DNA of 13,902 nt from JALXDT01 sp964634755 (lineage in GTDB: Bacteria; Acidobacteriota; Aminicenantia; JAMOAD01): positions 1-13,902 of the forward strand of contig CAZWJH010000067.1 in NCBI GenBank assembly GCA_964634755.1. Direction: 5' to 3'. The first letter of the stretch is position 1; each line of letters opens with the position of its first letter. The notes beneath the pieces are model-generated. The model saw only the letters and a program-made list of their open reading frames with translations, was not told the origin of the DNA and searched no databases. Made by a program: the position numbers and the translations under genes. Shown piece after piece: positions 13,458 through 13,902 of the stretch.

Positions 13458-13902
13458 TTACTGGCTCTGCTTTATTCTTATTTCATATAAATGCCCATAC
13501 TGTCCATCTAAAATTATTGCTGAACCAGGTTTTCTTTTATTATAATTAAAATCTCCCCAAATTCTATCTATTGGATTTATTTTACCTGACATAAATACTA
13601 CTTCTATCCATCTTCCAGCTTCATTATCTCCTCCCTGAACTGATGATACTAATTCTGCTACTACTGTATTACCATAATTAAATATAGGATTTGCCCCTGC
13701 CCTACTTCTTACAATCTCATTATTGGAATTTACACTTTCCCACTCAAATGCTTCCCCATCTGTAATTTTAAAACTTATTGCACCATCTGGTGTTCTTTCT
13801 TCTTTATATCTTATCTCAACCTTATCTTTGGAAGGGGCTATTATAAAACCATTTGTATATTCTTGTATTGCTCTAAATCCTTCCATAATATTATTAAATA
13901 CT
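13458..13902 (-). CDS. Unrecognised protein, C-terminal part (runs off the right edge)
   Basis: The frame is open from the window edge to a stop at 13458-13460, so at least 148 residues are visible. An ATG at 13886 is possible as a start but has no ribosome site, and the frame continues upstream of it, so I treat the gene as partial. The sequence has no signal peptide or membrane segment. It looks like a soluble beta-rich domain with many Gly, Asn and aromatic residues (DGEAFEWESVNSNN, GRWIEVVFMSGK, IWGDFNYN, GQYGHLYEIRIK). I do not recognise the family. Isoleucine is mostly ATA and arginine AGA, and the run of lysine and leucine typical of the neighbouring genes is absent, which suggests a different origin such as a prophage or other acquired DNA. 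The gene lies upstream of the kdtA operon on the same strand, separated by the hairpin-rich patch. Confidence 0.55.
   Translation of the reverse strand, partial: VFNNIMEGFRAIQEYTNGFIIAPSKDKVEIRYKEERTPDGAISFKITDGEAFEWESVNSNNEIVRSRAGANPIFNYGNTVVAELVSSVQGGDNEAGRWIEVVFMSGKINPIDRIWGDFNYNKRKPGSAIILDGQYGHLYEIRIKQSQ

Noticed and set aside
13367..13549. Plus-strand open frame across the hairpin patch and the right-edge gene
   Set aside because: It has no ribosome site or recognisable protein pattern and overlaps the better minus-strand frame.

Overview
The window is an AT-rich stretch from a diderm (Gram-negative) bacterium. The right half holds three late genes of lipid A/LPS inner-core assembly (kdtA, lpxK, lpxL), so the cell must carry LPS. 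Several genes have strong GGAGG-type ribosome sites, and at least two promoters look like ordinary sigma-70 promoters (TTGACA/TATAAT type). This argues against Bacteroidota, even though S46 dipeptidyl-peptidases and ABC permease-M1 peptidase fusions are well known there. Both families also occur in other low-profile diderm phyla such as the Acidobacteriota group. I cannot assign a phylum from sequence alone.

Left module (about 79-6270). A small Cro/CI-type repressor and a four-helix DUF2975 membrane protein form a minus-strand pair. They are divergent from a plus-strand operon of three genes: an ABC ATPase, a 1189-residue ABC-2 permease fused to an M1 zinc aminopeptidase domain, and a secreted protein of unknown function. 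The two transcription units share a 173-base intergenic region holding a near-consensus promoter for the regulator pair and two inverted repeats. The ATPase and permease genes overlap by 29 bases and are presumably the two parts of one transporter. The odd number of predicted membrane helices places the peptidase domain outside the cytoplasmic membrane.

Middle (6271-6419). A strong hairpin with T runs on both sides is a shared bidirectional terminator for the convergent left operon and the long minus-strand cluster.

Right module (13296 down to 6420, all minus strand): kdtA, lpxK and lpxL overlap one another. A membrane-anchored PHP-domain protein and an exported S46 dipeptidyl-peptidase follow. 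KdtA adds Kdo to lipid A precursor, LpxK phosphorylates it at the 4' position and LpxL adds a secondary acyl chain, so these three form one pathway block. The PHP and S46 genes are same-strand neighbours and may have their own promoters. kdtA has a good promoter placed so close to its ATG that its mRNA should be leaderless or nearly so, and the PHP gene shows a similar, weaker arrangement.

Right edge (13297-13902). A visibly GC-richer patch with two inverted repeats and a short unexplained open frame separates kdtA from the C-terminal part of an unrecognised gene that runs off the window. That gene uses ATA for isoleucine far more than its neighbours do, which suggests a different origin. This junction is the least explained part of the window.
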